Below are positions 1-6,178 of a DNA stretch of 6,178 nt, piece by piece (position 1 is the first letter of the stretch; each line of letters opens with the position of its first letter). The position numbers were made by a program, and so were the translations under genes. The notes under the pieces are model-generated. The model was not told where the DNA came from. It made no database searches and saw nothing but the letters and a program-made list of their open reading frames with translations. Source of the stretch: Bacillota bacterium (GTDB lineage Bacteria; Bacillota; Clostridia; DSM-8532); assembly GCA_023426765.1 (NCBI GenBank), contig JAEZBW010000585.1:1-6178 (forward strand). Reading direction: 5' to 3'.

Positions 1-2
1 CC

Positions 3-1169
3 CTTGTAAAACTTCTGTCCCAGGGCGATATCAAGGCCACGAACTTCACCTGGACATCCCACGGCATGGAGCGCCTGGCAAAGGATGAGCCCTTTCTGAT
101 TCTGATGAACCATTCCAGCTTCATCGATCTGAAGATTGTTTCACATATCCTCTATCCAAGATCCTACAATATCATCTGTACCTCCGATGGCTTTGTGGGC
201 CAGGAATGGCTGGTCCGGAGGCTCGGCTGCATTCCGACAAAAAAGTTTGTTTTTGAAACGCTGCTGCTGCGGGACATGCATTACGCCCTTCACGATCTGA
301 AGTGCCCCGTTTTGATGTATCCGGAGGCAAGCTACACCTTTGACGGCACTCAGACGCCGCTGCCCGACAGCCTTGGCAAGTGTCTGAAGTATCTGAAGGT
401 TCCGGTGGTATCCATTATCACCCGCGGTGCCTTTGCAAGGGATCCCCTGTACAACAATCTGCAGCTGCGGAAGGTTAAGGTCAGTGCGGATGTGAACTAT
501 CTCCTTTCTCCAGAGGAAATTGCTGAAAAGTCCGTTGATGAGCTGAACAAAATCCTGAAGGATGTGTTCACCTTTGATAATTTCCGCTGGCAGCAGGAAA
601 ACGAGGTGCGGATTTCCGAACCCTTCCGTGCGGACGGGTTGAACCGTGTGCTTTATAAATGCCCCCACTGCAGGAAGGAAGGGCAGATGACCGGCAAGGG
701 TATTCATTTAATCTGTAATTCCTGCAGCAAAGTATATGAGCTGACAGAGTTGGGATACCTGGCTGCACTGGACGGAGATTCAGCTTTTAAACATGTTCCG
801 GATTGGTATGCATGGGAGCGCAGGGAAGTCCGGGATGAAATTGAGCGTGGAGAGTATCACCTTAGCACAGCGGTTGATATTTATATGATGGTGGATTTCA
901 AGCAAATCTACAAGGTCGGCAGCGGTAAACTGACGCATTCAGCCGAAGGGTTTCACCTGACAGGCTGCGATGGAAAAATTGATTTCCGGAAGAGACCGCT
1001 TGCTACCTATGGGTTATATGCAGATTACAACTGGTATGAAATCGGCGATATGATCTGTCTCGGTGATCATGATAAAATGTACTACCTCTTTCCCAAAGGT
1101 TCCGGAGATATCGTTGCAAAAACTCGTTTGGCAGCGGAGGAGCTTTACATGCTTGCAAAAAACGCATAG
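3..1169 (+). CDS. PlsC-like lysophospholipid acyltransferase with C-terminal zinc ribbon (5' end outside window)
   Basis: This is probably a membrane-associated 1-acyl-glycerol-3-phosphate-type acyltransferase that moves an acyl chain onto a lysophospholipid or related acceptor. Residues are numbered from the ATG at 66. The catalytic NHx4D motif is NHSSFID (N15-D21). A block-II-like GCIPTKK follows, then YPEAS (Y85-S89), which matches the FPEG-type block III, and a hydrophobic VPVVSIITRGAF stretch. A zinc ribbon comes next, with CPHC at C199/C202 and CNSC at C217/C220. The last 100 or so residues are beta-rich and may be a PH-like fold. The ATG at 66 is probably not the true start: the frame is open back to position 3, adding 21 codons that read as ordinary protein, and no Shine-Dalgarno precedes 66. 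The core acyltransferase motif would otherwise begin only 14 residues in. The family call is firm, but the exact acceptor cannot be read from sequence. The gene ends in TAG with no strong T-tailed terminator after it. Confidence 0.85.
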   Translation, partial: LVKLLSQGDIKATNFTWTSHGMERLAKDEPFLILMNHSSFIDLKIVSHILYPRSYNIICTSDGFVGQEWLVRRLGCIPTKKFVFETLLLRDMHYALHDLKCPVLMYPEASYTFDGTQTPLPDSLGKCLKYLKVPVVSIITRGAFARDPLYNNLQLRKVKVSADVNYLLSPEEIAEKSVDELNKILKDVFTFDNFRWQQENEVRISEPFRADGLNRVLYKCPHCRKEGQMTGKGIHLICNSCSKVYELTELGYLAALDGDSAFKHVPDWYAWERREVRDEIERGEYHLSTAVDIYMMVDFKQIYKVGSGKLTHSAEGFHLTGCDGKIDFRKRPLATYGLYADYNWYEIGDMICLGDHDKMYYLFPKGSGDIVAKTRLAAEELYMLAKNA

Positions 1170-1225
1170 TTACATAAACGGGTTTTATGGCATCGTTTCT
1201 GCTAAAATATTCGCCTGCAATGTGA

Positions 1226-1239
1226 AAGGCTGCAGCCTT
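1226..1239. promoter_or_regulatory. Perfect 14-bp palindrome upstream of the LuxR-type gene (possible operator or weak hairpin)
   Basis: AAGGCTGCAGCCTT is a perfect 14-bp inverted repeat with no spacer. It lies between the acyltransferase stop and the regulator's TATAAT box, with its centre about 46 bp upstream of the centre of that box. It could be a binding site for a dimeric regulator. It could also be a weak hairpin ending the acyltransferase transcript, but the following bases (ATATATCAATT) are not a real T-tract, so termination is less likely. The function is inferred. Confidence 0.4.
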
Positions 1240-1275
1240 ATATATCAATTTGTAGAAATGTGATAGGAAATGTAA

Positions 1276-1281
1276 TATAAT
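1276..1281 (+). promoter_or_regulatory. Candidate -10 box (TATAAT) for the LuxR-type gene
   Basis: A consensus TATAAT stands 42 bp before the start codon at 1324. No good -35 hexamer is at 16-18 bp: the 17-bp position reads TAGAAA, and the best TTG-containing hexamer (TTGTAG, 1250-1255) is 20 bp away. If real, this promoter would be weak or activator-dependent, which fits the upstream palindrome at 1226-1239. The region is AT-rich, so a chance TATAAT is possible. Confidence 0.45.
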
Positions 1282-1311
1282 TAAGATAACGTAAAAAGCA
1301 GCATTTTACTT

Positions 1312-1319
1312 GGGGGGTG
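1312..1319 (+). promoter_or_regulatory. G-rich ribosome binding site deciding the start at 1324
   Basis: GGGGGGTG ends four bases before the ATG at 1324. It resembles the AGGAGGTG consensus with A replaced by G at two positions, so pairing to the anti-Shine-Dalgarno is imperfect and partly G-U. It supports 1324 as the start over the TTG at 1310 in another frame. Confidence 0.55.
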
Positions 1320-1323
1320 CGAG

Positions 1324-2769
1324 ATGGCGGACAGACATCCGCAAAAGATTTTACATATCCGTCTGGACGAACGGAAGTTTTCCATTCTCGTCCATTCCCT
1401 GTTTTCTTCATGGATGCTGGCCTTTCTCTTTGAAGGCCAAATCTTCTATTCCCTTGCAGACAGCTATCAATTTGATCCTGCCACTATGGTCTTCTGCGGA
1501 GTCGCAGCTATTTTTGCCGGATTGTTGCTGTGCGGACTGTTGATTAAAACTAAGAAAGCAGCAAAACGGCTGTTTCTGTATTCTTATCTTTTTTTTATCG
1601 CCGTCTCTGTCATTTTTTTCTTCCCACCGTCCGTATTTTGGACGGCTGGAATCATTGTGGGTTCACTTCTGGCTGGAGGCTGCGTGGCCGCCTGGGCTTT
1701 ATATTTGAAAAGCGGCACACCGAAAAACGAGCGGATTAAAACGGTTGCCGATATGTTGATCTTATCCAATATCCTCATGATATTCTGCAATATGGCGGCA
1801 ATTCATTTATCGCCGCAAACAGGGCTGGCATTGGCCATGATTATGCTGATTGGCGCCTTCGTGTTCGCTCTGAAGCTTCCGGCAGATGATAACGCTGCTT
1901 CCTCCGCTCCCTCCGAGCAGACGGAGAAGCCTACAGGCATTACGGGGCTTCTGGTTTTTTTGTGCCTGTTCATCGTCATTATCACCATCAACTCAGGGCT
2001 TATGTATCAGGTGGTGAATCCCGCCTTTGCACATCTTGAAGGTTTAACAAGCTGGTATTGGGCTGTTCCTTATATCGCTGCACTCTTTATCATGAGAAAT
2101 CTGCCCCGGCGAGTAAATCGGGCTTATATCCTCTATGTGGCCATCGCAATGATCGGGCTTTCGTTTATCGGGTTTATGAGCCTTGGCCACGGAGCAGTCG
2201 GCTATCTTGTTGTCAATACAATGATGATGGGTGCCTTCGGTGTATATGACCTGTTTTGGTGGAGCATACTCGGTGAAATGCTGGAATTACACAACAATCC
2301 AGCCAAAGTCCTTGGAATCGGCCTCGCGGCCAATGTCCTGGGAGTTCTGCTGGGAGGGTTGATTGGCAAAGCTATCACATCCGCGAATATGCGCGTTTCA
2401 GATCCAACGCTGCTGGCGCTGGTCGTGGTTTGCGTGACGCTGGTTCTTCTGCCGCCGCTGCATAAGCACCTTTCTTCACTACTAAAAGGTCATGCGTATC
2501 TTTCCGAGTTCTCCGGTCAGTGCGCGCAGGAACAAACGAATCAGCTTGACCGCGCCGCCAGGTTCGGAAATCTTTCGGAACGGGAGAGGCAGGTAGCCTC
2601 CCTTTTGCTTCAGGGAAAGACCTACAGGACAATTGCCGGCGAACTGGTGATCAGCGAAAATACAGTTAAGTATTATGTGAAAAACATCTATTCCAAATTC
2701 GGTGTTCAAAGCCGCGCAGAGTTGATTAACATCATATTGAATAAAGAAGATGCACTCCCTGCCGAATAA
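1324..2769 (+). CDS. Membrane-bound LuxR-family transcriptional regulator (about 12 TM segments + C-terminal HTH)
   Basis: This appears to be a one-component regulator that senses through a polytopic membrane domain and binds DNA from the cytoplasmic face. Residues 20-380 carry about twelve hydrophobic stretches (near 20-45, 53-74, 82-100, 105-128, 141-162, 166-185, 204-227, 243-258, 266-287, 290-316, 328-350, 360-379). A hydrophilic loop at about 186-203 divides them into 6+6, as in MFS transporters. After a linker of about 35 residues comes a LuxR/GerE HTH at 417-472. It opens with LSERERQVASLLLQG, and its recognition helix is SENTVKYYVKNIYSKF (444-459), followed by GVQSR. The histidine usual in TVKxH is a tyrosine here (Y451). 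There is no receiver or PAS domain, so the ligand is unknown. The membrane part might still move a solute, but no transporter signature is clear. The gene has its own -10 box and a terminator, so it is probably monocistronic. By position, the best target is the secreted-protein operon starting at 2936. Confidence 0.9.
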   Translation: MADRHPQKILHIRLDERKFSILVHSLFSSWMLAFLFEGQIFYSLADSYQFDPATMVFCGVAAIFAGLLLCGLLIKTKKAAKRLFLYSYLFFIAVSVIFFFPPSVFWTAGIIVGSLLAGGCVAAWALYLKSGTPKNERIKTVADMLILSNILMIFCNMAAIHLSPQTGLALAMIMLIGAFVFALKLPADDNAASSAPSEQTEKPTGITGLLVFLCLFIVIITINSGLMYQVVNPAFAHLEGLTSWYWAVPYIAALFIMRNLPRRVNRAYILYVAIAMIGLSFIGFMSLGHGAVGYLVVNTMMMGAFGVYDLFWWSILGEMLELHNNPAKVLGIGLAANVLGVLLGGLIGKAITSANMRVSDPTLLALVVVCVTLVLLPPLHKHLSSLLKGHAYLSEFSGQCAQEQTNQLDRAARFGNLSERERQVASLLLQGKTYRTIAGELVISENTVKYYVKNIYSKFGVQSRAELINIILNKEDALPAE

Positions 2770-2793
2770 TGCTCCTAAAAATCATGTAAGTTG

Positions 2794-2824
2794 AGTCCCC
2801 ACCCGAAAAAGTCGGGGACTTTTT
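2794..2824 (+). terminator. Rho-independent terminator after the LuxR-type gene
   Basis: AGTCCCC (2794-2800) pairs perfectly with GGGGACT (2814-2820) across a 13-nt loop, and the strand continues into TTTT (2821-2824). It starts 25 bp past the TAA at 2767-2769. An alternative, mutually exclusive hairpin pairs AAAAAGTC (2806-2813) with GACTTTTT (2817-2824) around a GGG loop. The GC-rich form should be the more stable. It separates the regulator transcript from the secreted-protein operon. Confidence 0.85.
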
Positions 2825-2833
2825 GATAAAAAC

Positions 2834-2847
2834 CACCCGATCGGGTG
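2834..2847. promoter_or_regulatory. Perfect 14-bp palindrome CACCCGATCGGGTG, candidate operator of the secreted-protein operon
   Basis: This perfect inverted repeat is flanked by AAAA on the left and, after one mismatched pair, TTTT on the right, so AAAA/TTTT extends the dyad to 2829-2852. It lies just upstream of the promoter, with its centre about 47 bp from the -10 centre (near -56 from the expected transcription start), a usual place for an activator. A related half-site, ACCCCAT, lies at 2853-2859 just before the -35 box. It is too short and lacks a direct T-run at the stem end to act as a good terminator on its own. The obvious candidate ligand is the adjacent LuxR-type protein, but that is inference. 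Confidence 0.6.
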
Positions 2848-2862
2848 ATTTTACCCCATTTT

Positions 2863-2890
2863 TTGCTATGCTACACTTGAAGAATAATAT
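2863..2890 (+). promoter_or_regulatory. Promoter of the secreted-protein operon
   Basis: A -35 hexamer TTGCTA (2863-2868) and a -10 hexamer TAATAT (2885-2890) are separated by 16 bp. This is a plausible sigma-A promoter placed after the terminator and palindrome. It would give a leader of about 38 nt before the ATG at 2936. Both hexamers differ from consensus, consistent with regulated rather than maximal expression. Confidence 0.6.
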
Positions 2891-2935
2891 CCTACCGGAC
2901 AAGAATGAAGTATCTTAGGAAGGGAGAATTATAAA

Positions 2936-5917
2936 ATGAAAAAAGCCTTTGTATTTTTGCTTTGTTTTGCATTGTGTCTTTACCTCATACCGTTACCGCT
3001 ATCGGCAGTAGATTCCATACAGTATAAAGCAATTAATGAAACAGGGCCGGATTCCTATGAGATTGAGCCTGCAGAAAGTGTTTCCGATGCTGTTTACAAT
3101 GATCAATGCGCCGGTGTAGTGGTGTATTCTCTGAATGCGGGAGATGAGCCGCCTGAAACCAGTGAGCATTTTGATAACTTTCATGACAAAACTGTTATCT
3201 TTAGTAATGTAGCTTTTGTCGGACACATCGACTGCGAGGAACTGTATCTGCTTGGAAACGCCAAAGTGATTACCATGAATGGAAAAATGGTTATTACAGG
3301 AACCAGTGCTGATGGTGAGCCAAAAAATGCATTGACAGAAGATGTTCTCGGAAGTTACATAAGTCTTCAGAATGCACTGAATGGAGCCGAGAAGAAATAT
3401 ACGATTACCGAAAGCCTTGATATAGACTATCCATTACCTGTTTATGATCTTGAAATTAACGAAGGTGCCGTCCTTAAGTTAAAACCATCTGAAGGAGGGA
3501 ATACAAACGGAATCAGCGTATCCCACTCTCTAAAAGTTGATGGCAGCCTTACGGCTGAAGATGGACAGGTACTGGAAATCGACGCAGGGTGTACCATCGA
3601 AGGCACAAGTGGAGACTTCAGGCTTTATGATGCGGATGGCAATACTGAGTTTACCTTTACCGGAGAATTCAAAGAAACTTTCGATTACCATGTGGATTCA
3701 GAAAGATGGGTACGCCGCCCGGGTGGTGGTCCTGGCGGACCCGGAGGAGGAGACGATCCGCAAAATACCTTTAGTCTGAATCTGGTATATAATTTAGACG
3801 GCGGGAGCGTCCTTCTGGATCGGTTTGACGGAAATGGTCATATGTTTGAACCGCCAGGAAACCATCAGATCCTGGAAGGCTCTGATGTTAATGTCAGGAT
3901 TGAACCCATGCAAGGGTACATCATTCAGGAGGTTTATGCAGATGACGGAGAACCCCTGATCGACAACGAAACCGGAAGTCCCGTTACTGAATATACCTTT
4001 ACAAATATTACTGCAGATCACACCCTGTATGTTACCTTTATCCAGCCTGTATACGAAATTACTGTCACCCATTCCGGAGACGGACAGGTTGAGGTATCTG
4101 ACGAGTTTGAGAGCGAATCGGAGGGCAGCATAACAACATATACGTTAATGCAGGGAGAAAATATCCGGTTCCGTTTTTACCCCGGCAACGGGCATAGAAT
4201 TTCGGGAATTCTGGCAGACGATCAAGAGGCAGAACTAAGGGACGAATTTGAGTTCAATCATGTCACAGAAAACCACACGCTGCATGTGGAATTCGTCAAA
4301 AAAGGCGACGGCACGATGCATTCAATAGCTGTTACGGCCATCGGAAGCGGGACTATTGAAGCAGACGGGCTTGTTAACGGGATCGTGCCGGTTGAGGACA
4401 TGTTTGATCATATGTTTACCTTCAGACCCGAACAAGGCTGGCATTTAAAATCGGTAATCGTCGACAAAGATACGATTTCTGAAATGGATATGACGCATTA
4501 CGGCGTCCAGTATAACGGGGACGGTTCTTTCTCGCTGAACCTTGAGGAAGTCTCAGAGGATAGAACGCTGGAAATCACTTTTGAAATCGATAATGCAGAG
4601 GATATCACCTTTAAAAAATATGTAGTCACGGCGGATAATGATACGCCGGAGGAAATAGCCGAAGCACTGGCAGGAGAGTTCGGTTACATCAGTTATACAG
4701 TCAATTCTGAAGATATCACCGTGGACAATATCGACCTATCCGGTATGGATACAGCGGGCTATGGCACCTTTGATTTTTCCGTCACGATTGGTGGAACTGC
4801 GATTGAAGATCAAGGCTATATTGTTCCGACATACAGACATATCATTTTTGAATTTGTCGGCTCCCATGACGGAAATCCTGTTAACGAAATGCGGATACTC
4901 ACCCCGGGAGACATTGATAAAATAGAATTCGGCGCGCCGGCGATGGATAGCGGTTCAATGAAAATATACGGTGCCAATGGGGTTCGTCTTGAAGGCATCA
5001 CCAGCTCGGATGTCCGTGATGCCTTTATCGGCGTTACCCGCAATGAAGCTGAGATAGGAAGAGCCTTTTACCGTGCGGAATGGCACATTGCCAATGCTGT
5101 TGATATGTTCGGGGATCAGGGGCTGAACCTCTTCGGCCTGAATATCATACAAGACGATGCATTTTGCGTCCAGGTCGCTGCTTCCGGCGGAGAGGGCGAA
5201 CAGAGGGAACAGCGAACGTATAATTGGGATTTGAACCGGTATGCACAGCTTACAGCAGGAGAGTATACCTCCTATGTGTTCTTCGGCAATGACATTTTCA
5301 AAATACGCTCTCCCGAAAGCGGCATTGGCGGGGTGATCAGCCTGGAGATCGAAACCGGTGACTTTCCGGGCTACACCGTATCGGAAGACGCAGAAAACCA
5401 ATATACCCTCATCTTCCTGTCCGATTTTTATGACAACATTACGCTGAATCTTCTTATTAACGGCGAAATAGAACGGGAATTGACCATTCGCCGGGTGGGA
5501 GTAGATATTCAGGAGATTGAAAAGAGATCGGATTCTAATTTCGCCAATGTTTTTCACGGGACGCAGAATGGAACCTCCATTACCTTCAATGGGCAGAATA
5601 ATTATCAGCTGTTTGCCGTCTACTACATACCGGATTTTGAAAACACAGCCCCCTACGGCTTATATGTAACCTATACCTGGGCGGACGGGAGCACTACGAC
5701 CGAAATCATCACCCAGTCTACAGACGTGTTCCTGGATGATGTCAATGACAATTTTGTCAGCTGCTGTGATTACCGGTTGTATTCGGCCCCGAATAAAAAC
5801 GCAGCGCCTGCTCGTGTCAATGTGATCGTGCTCCGGGATAATCCCCTTGATGCCGATTCTTTCGGCGGTGTGTATTTCGGCTCGGGCAAGGGCGTTGAAT
5901 GGATTCGTGAGGATTAA
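2936..5917 (+). CDS. Large secreted protein with InlB-B-like repeats and unrecognised C-terminal region
   Basis: This is a 993-residue exported protein of unknown function. The start is supported by AGGAAGGGAG ending 9 bases upstream. Residues 1-24 form a Sec signal peptide (MKK, hydrophobic core, probable cut after LSA24). No lipobox is seen. Residues 25-260 are beta-rich, with runs such as LEINEGAVLKLKP that suggest stacked strands. A Gly/Pro linker (262-275) leads to three divergent InlB-B-type repeats at about 277-370, 373-453 and 461-549. The repeats share a GYxIxxVxAD-like middle and an ending such as FTNITADHTLYVTF. A segment at about 552-632 may be Ig-like. Residues 635-993 match no family I recognise and include a vicinal cysteine pair (C943-C944). 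There is no LPxTG, terminal membrane helix, SLH or other anchor, so it is probably released or held by a partner. It is the first gene of an operon with the secreted-protein gene at 5934. A surface, adhesion or matrix role is only a guess. Confidence 0.85.
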   Translation: MKKAFVFLLCFALCLYLIPLPLSAVDSIQYKAINETGPDSYEIEPAESVSDAVYNDQCAGVVVYSLNAGDEPPETSEHFDNFHDKTVIFSNVAFVGHIDCEELYLLGNAKVITMNGKMVITGTSADGEPKNALTEDVLGSYISLQNALNGAEKKYTITESLDIDYPLPVYDLEINEGAVLKLKPSEGGNTNGISVSHSLKVDGSLTAEDGQVLEIDAGCTIEGTSGDFRLYDADGNTEFTFTGEFKETFDYHVDSERWVRRPGGGPGGPGGGDDPQNTFSLNLVYNLDGGSVLLDRFDGNGHMFEPPGNHQILEGSDVNVRIEPMQGYIIQEVYADDGEPLIDNETGSPVTEYTFTNITADHTLYVTFIQPVYEITVTHSGDGQVEVSDEFESESEGSITTYTLMQGENIRFRFYPGNGHRISGILADDQEAELRDEFEFNHVTENHTLHVEFVKKGDGTMHSIAVTAIGSGTIEADGLVNGIVPVEDMFDHMFTFRPEQGWHLKSVIVDKDTISEMDMTHYGVQYNGDGSFSLNLEEVSEDRTLEITFEIDNAEDITFKKYVVTADNDTPEEIAEALAGEFGYISYTVNSEDITVDNIDLSGMDTAGYGTFDFSVTIGGTAIEDQGYIVPTYRHIIFEFVGSHDGNPVNEMRILTPGDIDKIEFGAPAMDSGSMKIYGANGVRLEGITSSDVRDAFIGVTRNEAEIGRAFYRAEWHIANAVDMFGDQGLNLFGLNIIQDDAFCVQVAASGGEGEQREQRTYNWDLNRYAQLTAGEYTSYVFFGNDIFKIRSPESGIGGVISLEIETGDFPGYTVSEDAENQYTLIFLSDFYDNITLNLLINGEIERELTIRRVGVDIQEIEKRSDSNFANVFHGTQNGTSITFNGQNNYQLFAVYYIPDFENTAPYGLYVTYTWADGSTTTEIITQSTDVFLDDVNDNFVSCCDYRLYSAPNKNAAPARVNVIVLRDNPLDADSFGGVYFGSGKGVEWIRED

Positions 5918-5933
5918 GAAGGAGGATGCTTCC

Positions 5934-6178
5934 ATGAAAATAAAAGCAAAACAGGCTTTCATTTTTATACTGGTATTTATTCTGGCAGGCAGTTTTCTTA
6001 ACCTGCCGGGTTATGCCACTGAGTCCAGGGAAATATTATCACTGACGGCAAATTATGCAAGCGGCCGTATCTCTATCAGCGGAACCACTTCAACGGATGT
6101 TCTTGCTGTCGCATTACTTCTGTATGACACAAACGGTACCACGCTGCTGCGTATGGAAACCGTTGGTGTAACCTCCGG
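5934..6178 (+). CDS. Secreted protein, N-terminal fragment (runs off window)
   Basis: The first 81 codons of a second exported protein are visible. The start at 5934 is set by AGGAGG at 5920-5925, eight bases upstream. The N-terminus MKIKAKQAFIFILVFILAG, followed by a probable cut after GYA (about residue 27), is a typical Sec signal peptide. The mature start reads as a beta-sandwich: SLTANYASGRISISGTTS, then TDVLAVALLLYDTNGTTLL. This resembles Ig-like modules seen at the N-terminus of some clostridial surface or S-layer-type proteins, but the fragment is too short to name a family. Only 16 bp separate it from the stop of the 993-residue protein, so the two are almost certainly co-transcribed from the promoter at 2863-2890. 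The rest of the protein, including any cell-wall anchor, lies outside the window. Confidence 0.85.
   Translation, partial: MKIKAKQAFIFILVFILAGSFLNLPGYATESREILSLTANYASGRISISGTTSTDVLAVALLLYDTNGTTLLRMETVGVTS

Noticed and set aside
141..707. 188-codon reverse-strand open frame
   Set aside because: It is antisense to the acyltransferase core, whose catalytic motifs and zinc ribbon fix the forward frame as the real one.
66..1169. ATG at 66 as the true start of the acyltransferase
   Set aside because: The frame is open to position 3 with protein-like codons, there is no Shine-Dalgarno before 66, and the catalytic NHx4D motif would lie only 14 residues from the start. The gene is better read as cut by the window edge.
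1226..1239. Strong intrinsic terminator of the acyltransferase
   Set aside because: The stem would be short and no T-tract follows (ATATATCAATT), so it is listed as a palindrome of unknown role.
1310..1543. Short forward open frame starting just before the regulator
   Set aside because: It overlaps the regulator in another frame, the G-rich ribosome binding site is positioned for 1324, and the product looks like a frame-shifted shadow.
2834..2847. Palindrome as an attachment site or transposon end
   Set aside because: No second copy, target duplication, integrase or transposase is present in the window, and its position before a promoter fits an operator better.
2936..3010. Lipoprotein signal (cysteines at residues 10 and 14)
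   Set aside because: The cysteines lie inside the hydrophobic core and are not preceded by a lipobox such as L-A/S-G/A-C, and a normal cut site follows at A24.
3719..3760. Collagen-like Gly-X-Y repeat
   Set aside because: The Gly/Pro stretch is only about 14 residues long and does not keep a strict triplet period, so it is a linker.
4955..5557. 200-codon reverse-strand open frame
   Set aside because: It lies wholly inside the 993-residue gene, has no ribosome binding site or recognisable domain, and the forward frame has a signal peptide and repeats.

Overview
The window looks like a chromosomal segment of a Gram-positive, moderate-GC Firmicute, most likely a clostridial (Eubacteriales-type) anaerobe. 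This is judged from strong AGGAGG-like ribosome binding sites, sigma-A-type promoter hexamers, large secreted proteins with simple Sec signal peptides, and the general look of the proteins. No marker gene fixes the genus, so the assignment is inference. All genes lie on the + strand. There is no sign of an insertion sequence, CRISPR array, rRNA or tRNA.

Layout: (1) Positions 3-1169 hold the 3' part of a lipid acyltransferase of the PlsC/LPLAT type. It carries a C-terminal zinc ribbon and a beta-rich tail, and its reading frame is still open at the left edge. (2) Positions 1170-1323 are intergenic, with a perfect 14-bp palindrome, a consensus TATAAT and a G-rich ribosome binding site. (3) Positions 1324-2769 encode a 481-residue membrane-bound LuxR-type regulator with about 12 predicted membrane segments fused to a C-terminal DNA-binding HTH. 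(4) Positions 2770-2935 contain a Rho-independent terminator, a second perfect 14-bp palindrome (CACCCGATCGGGTG), a good promoter and a ribosome binding site. (5) Positions 2936-5917 encode a 993-residue secreted protein with about three InlB-B-like beta repeats and an unrecognised C-terminal region. (6) From 5934 to the right edge runs the start of a second secreted protein, 16 bp downstream and clearly in the same operon.

The likely functional unit is a membrane-embedded one-component regulator next to a two-gene (or longer) operon of exported proteins. The palindrome upstream of the exported-protein promoter is the best candidate operator. A different palindrome sits at almost the same distance (about 46-47 bp, centre to centre) from the -10 box of the regulator gene. 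The regulator-operon link is inference from position and architecture. The acyltransferase is probably a separate upstream unit.
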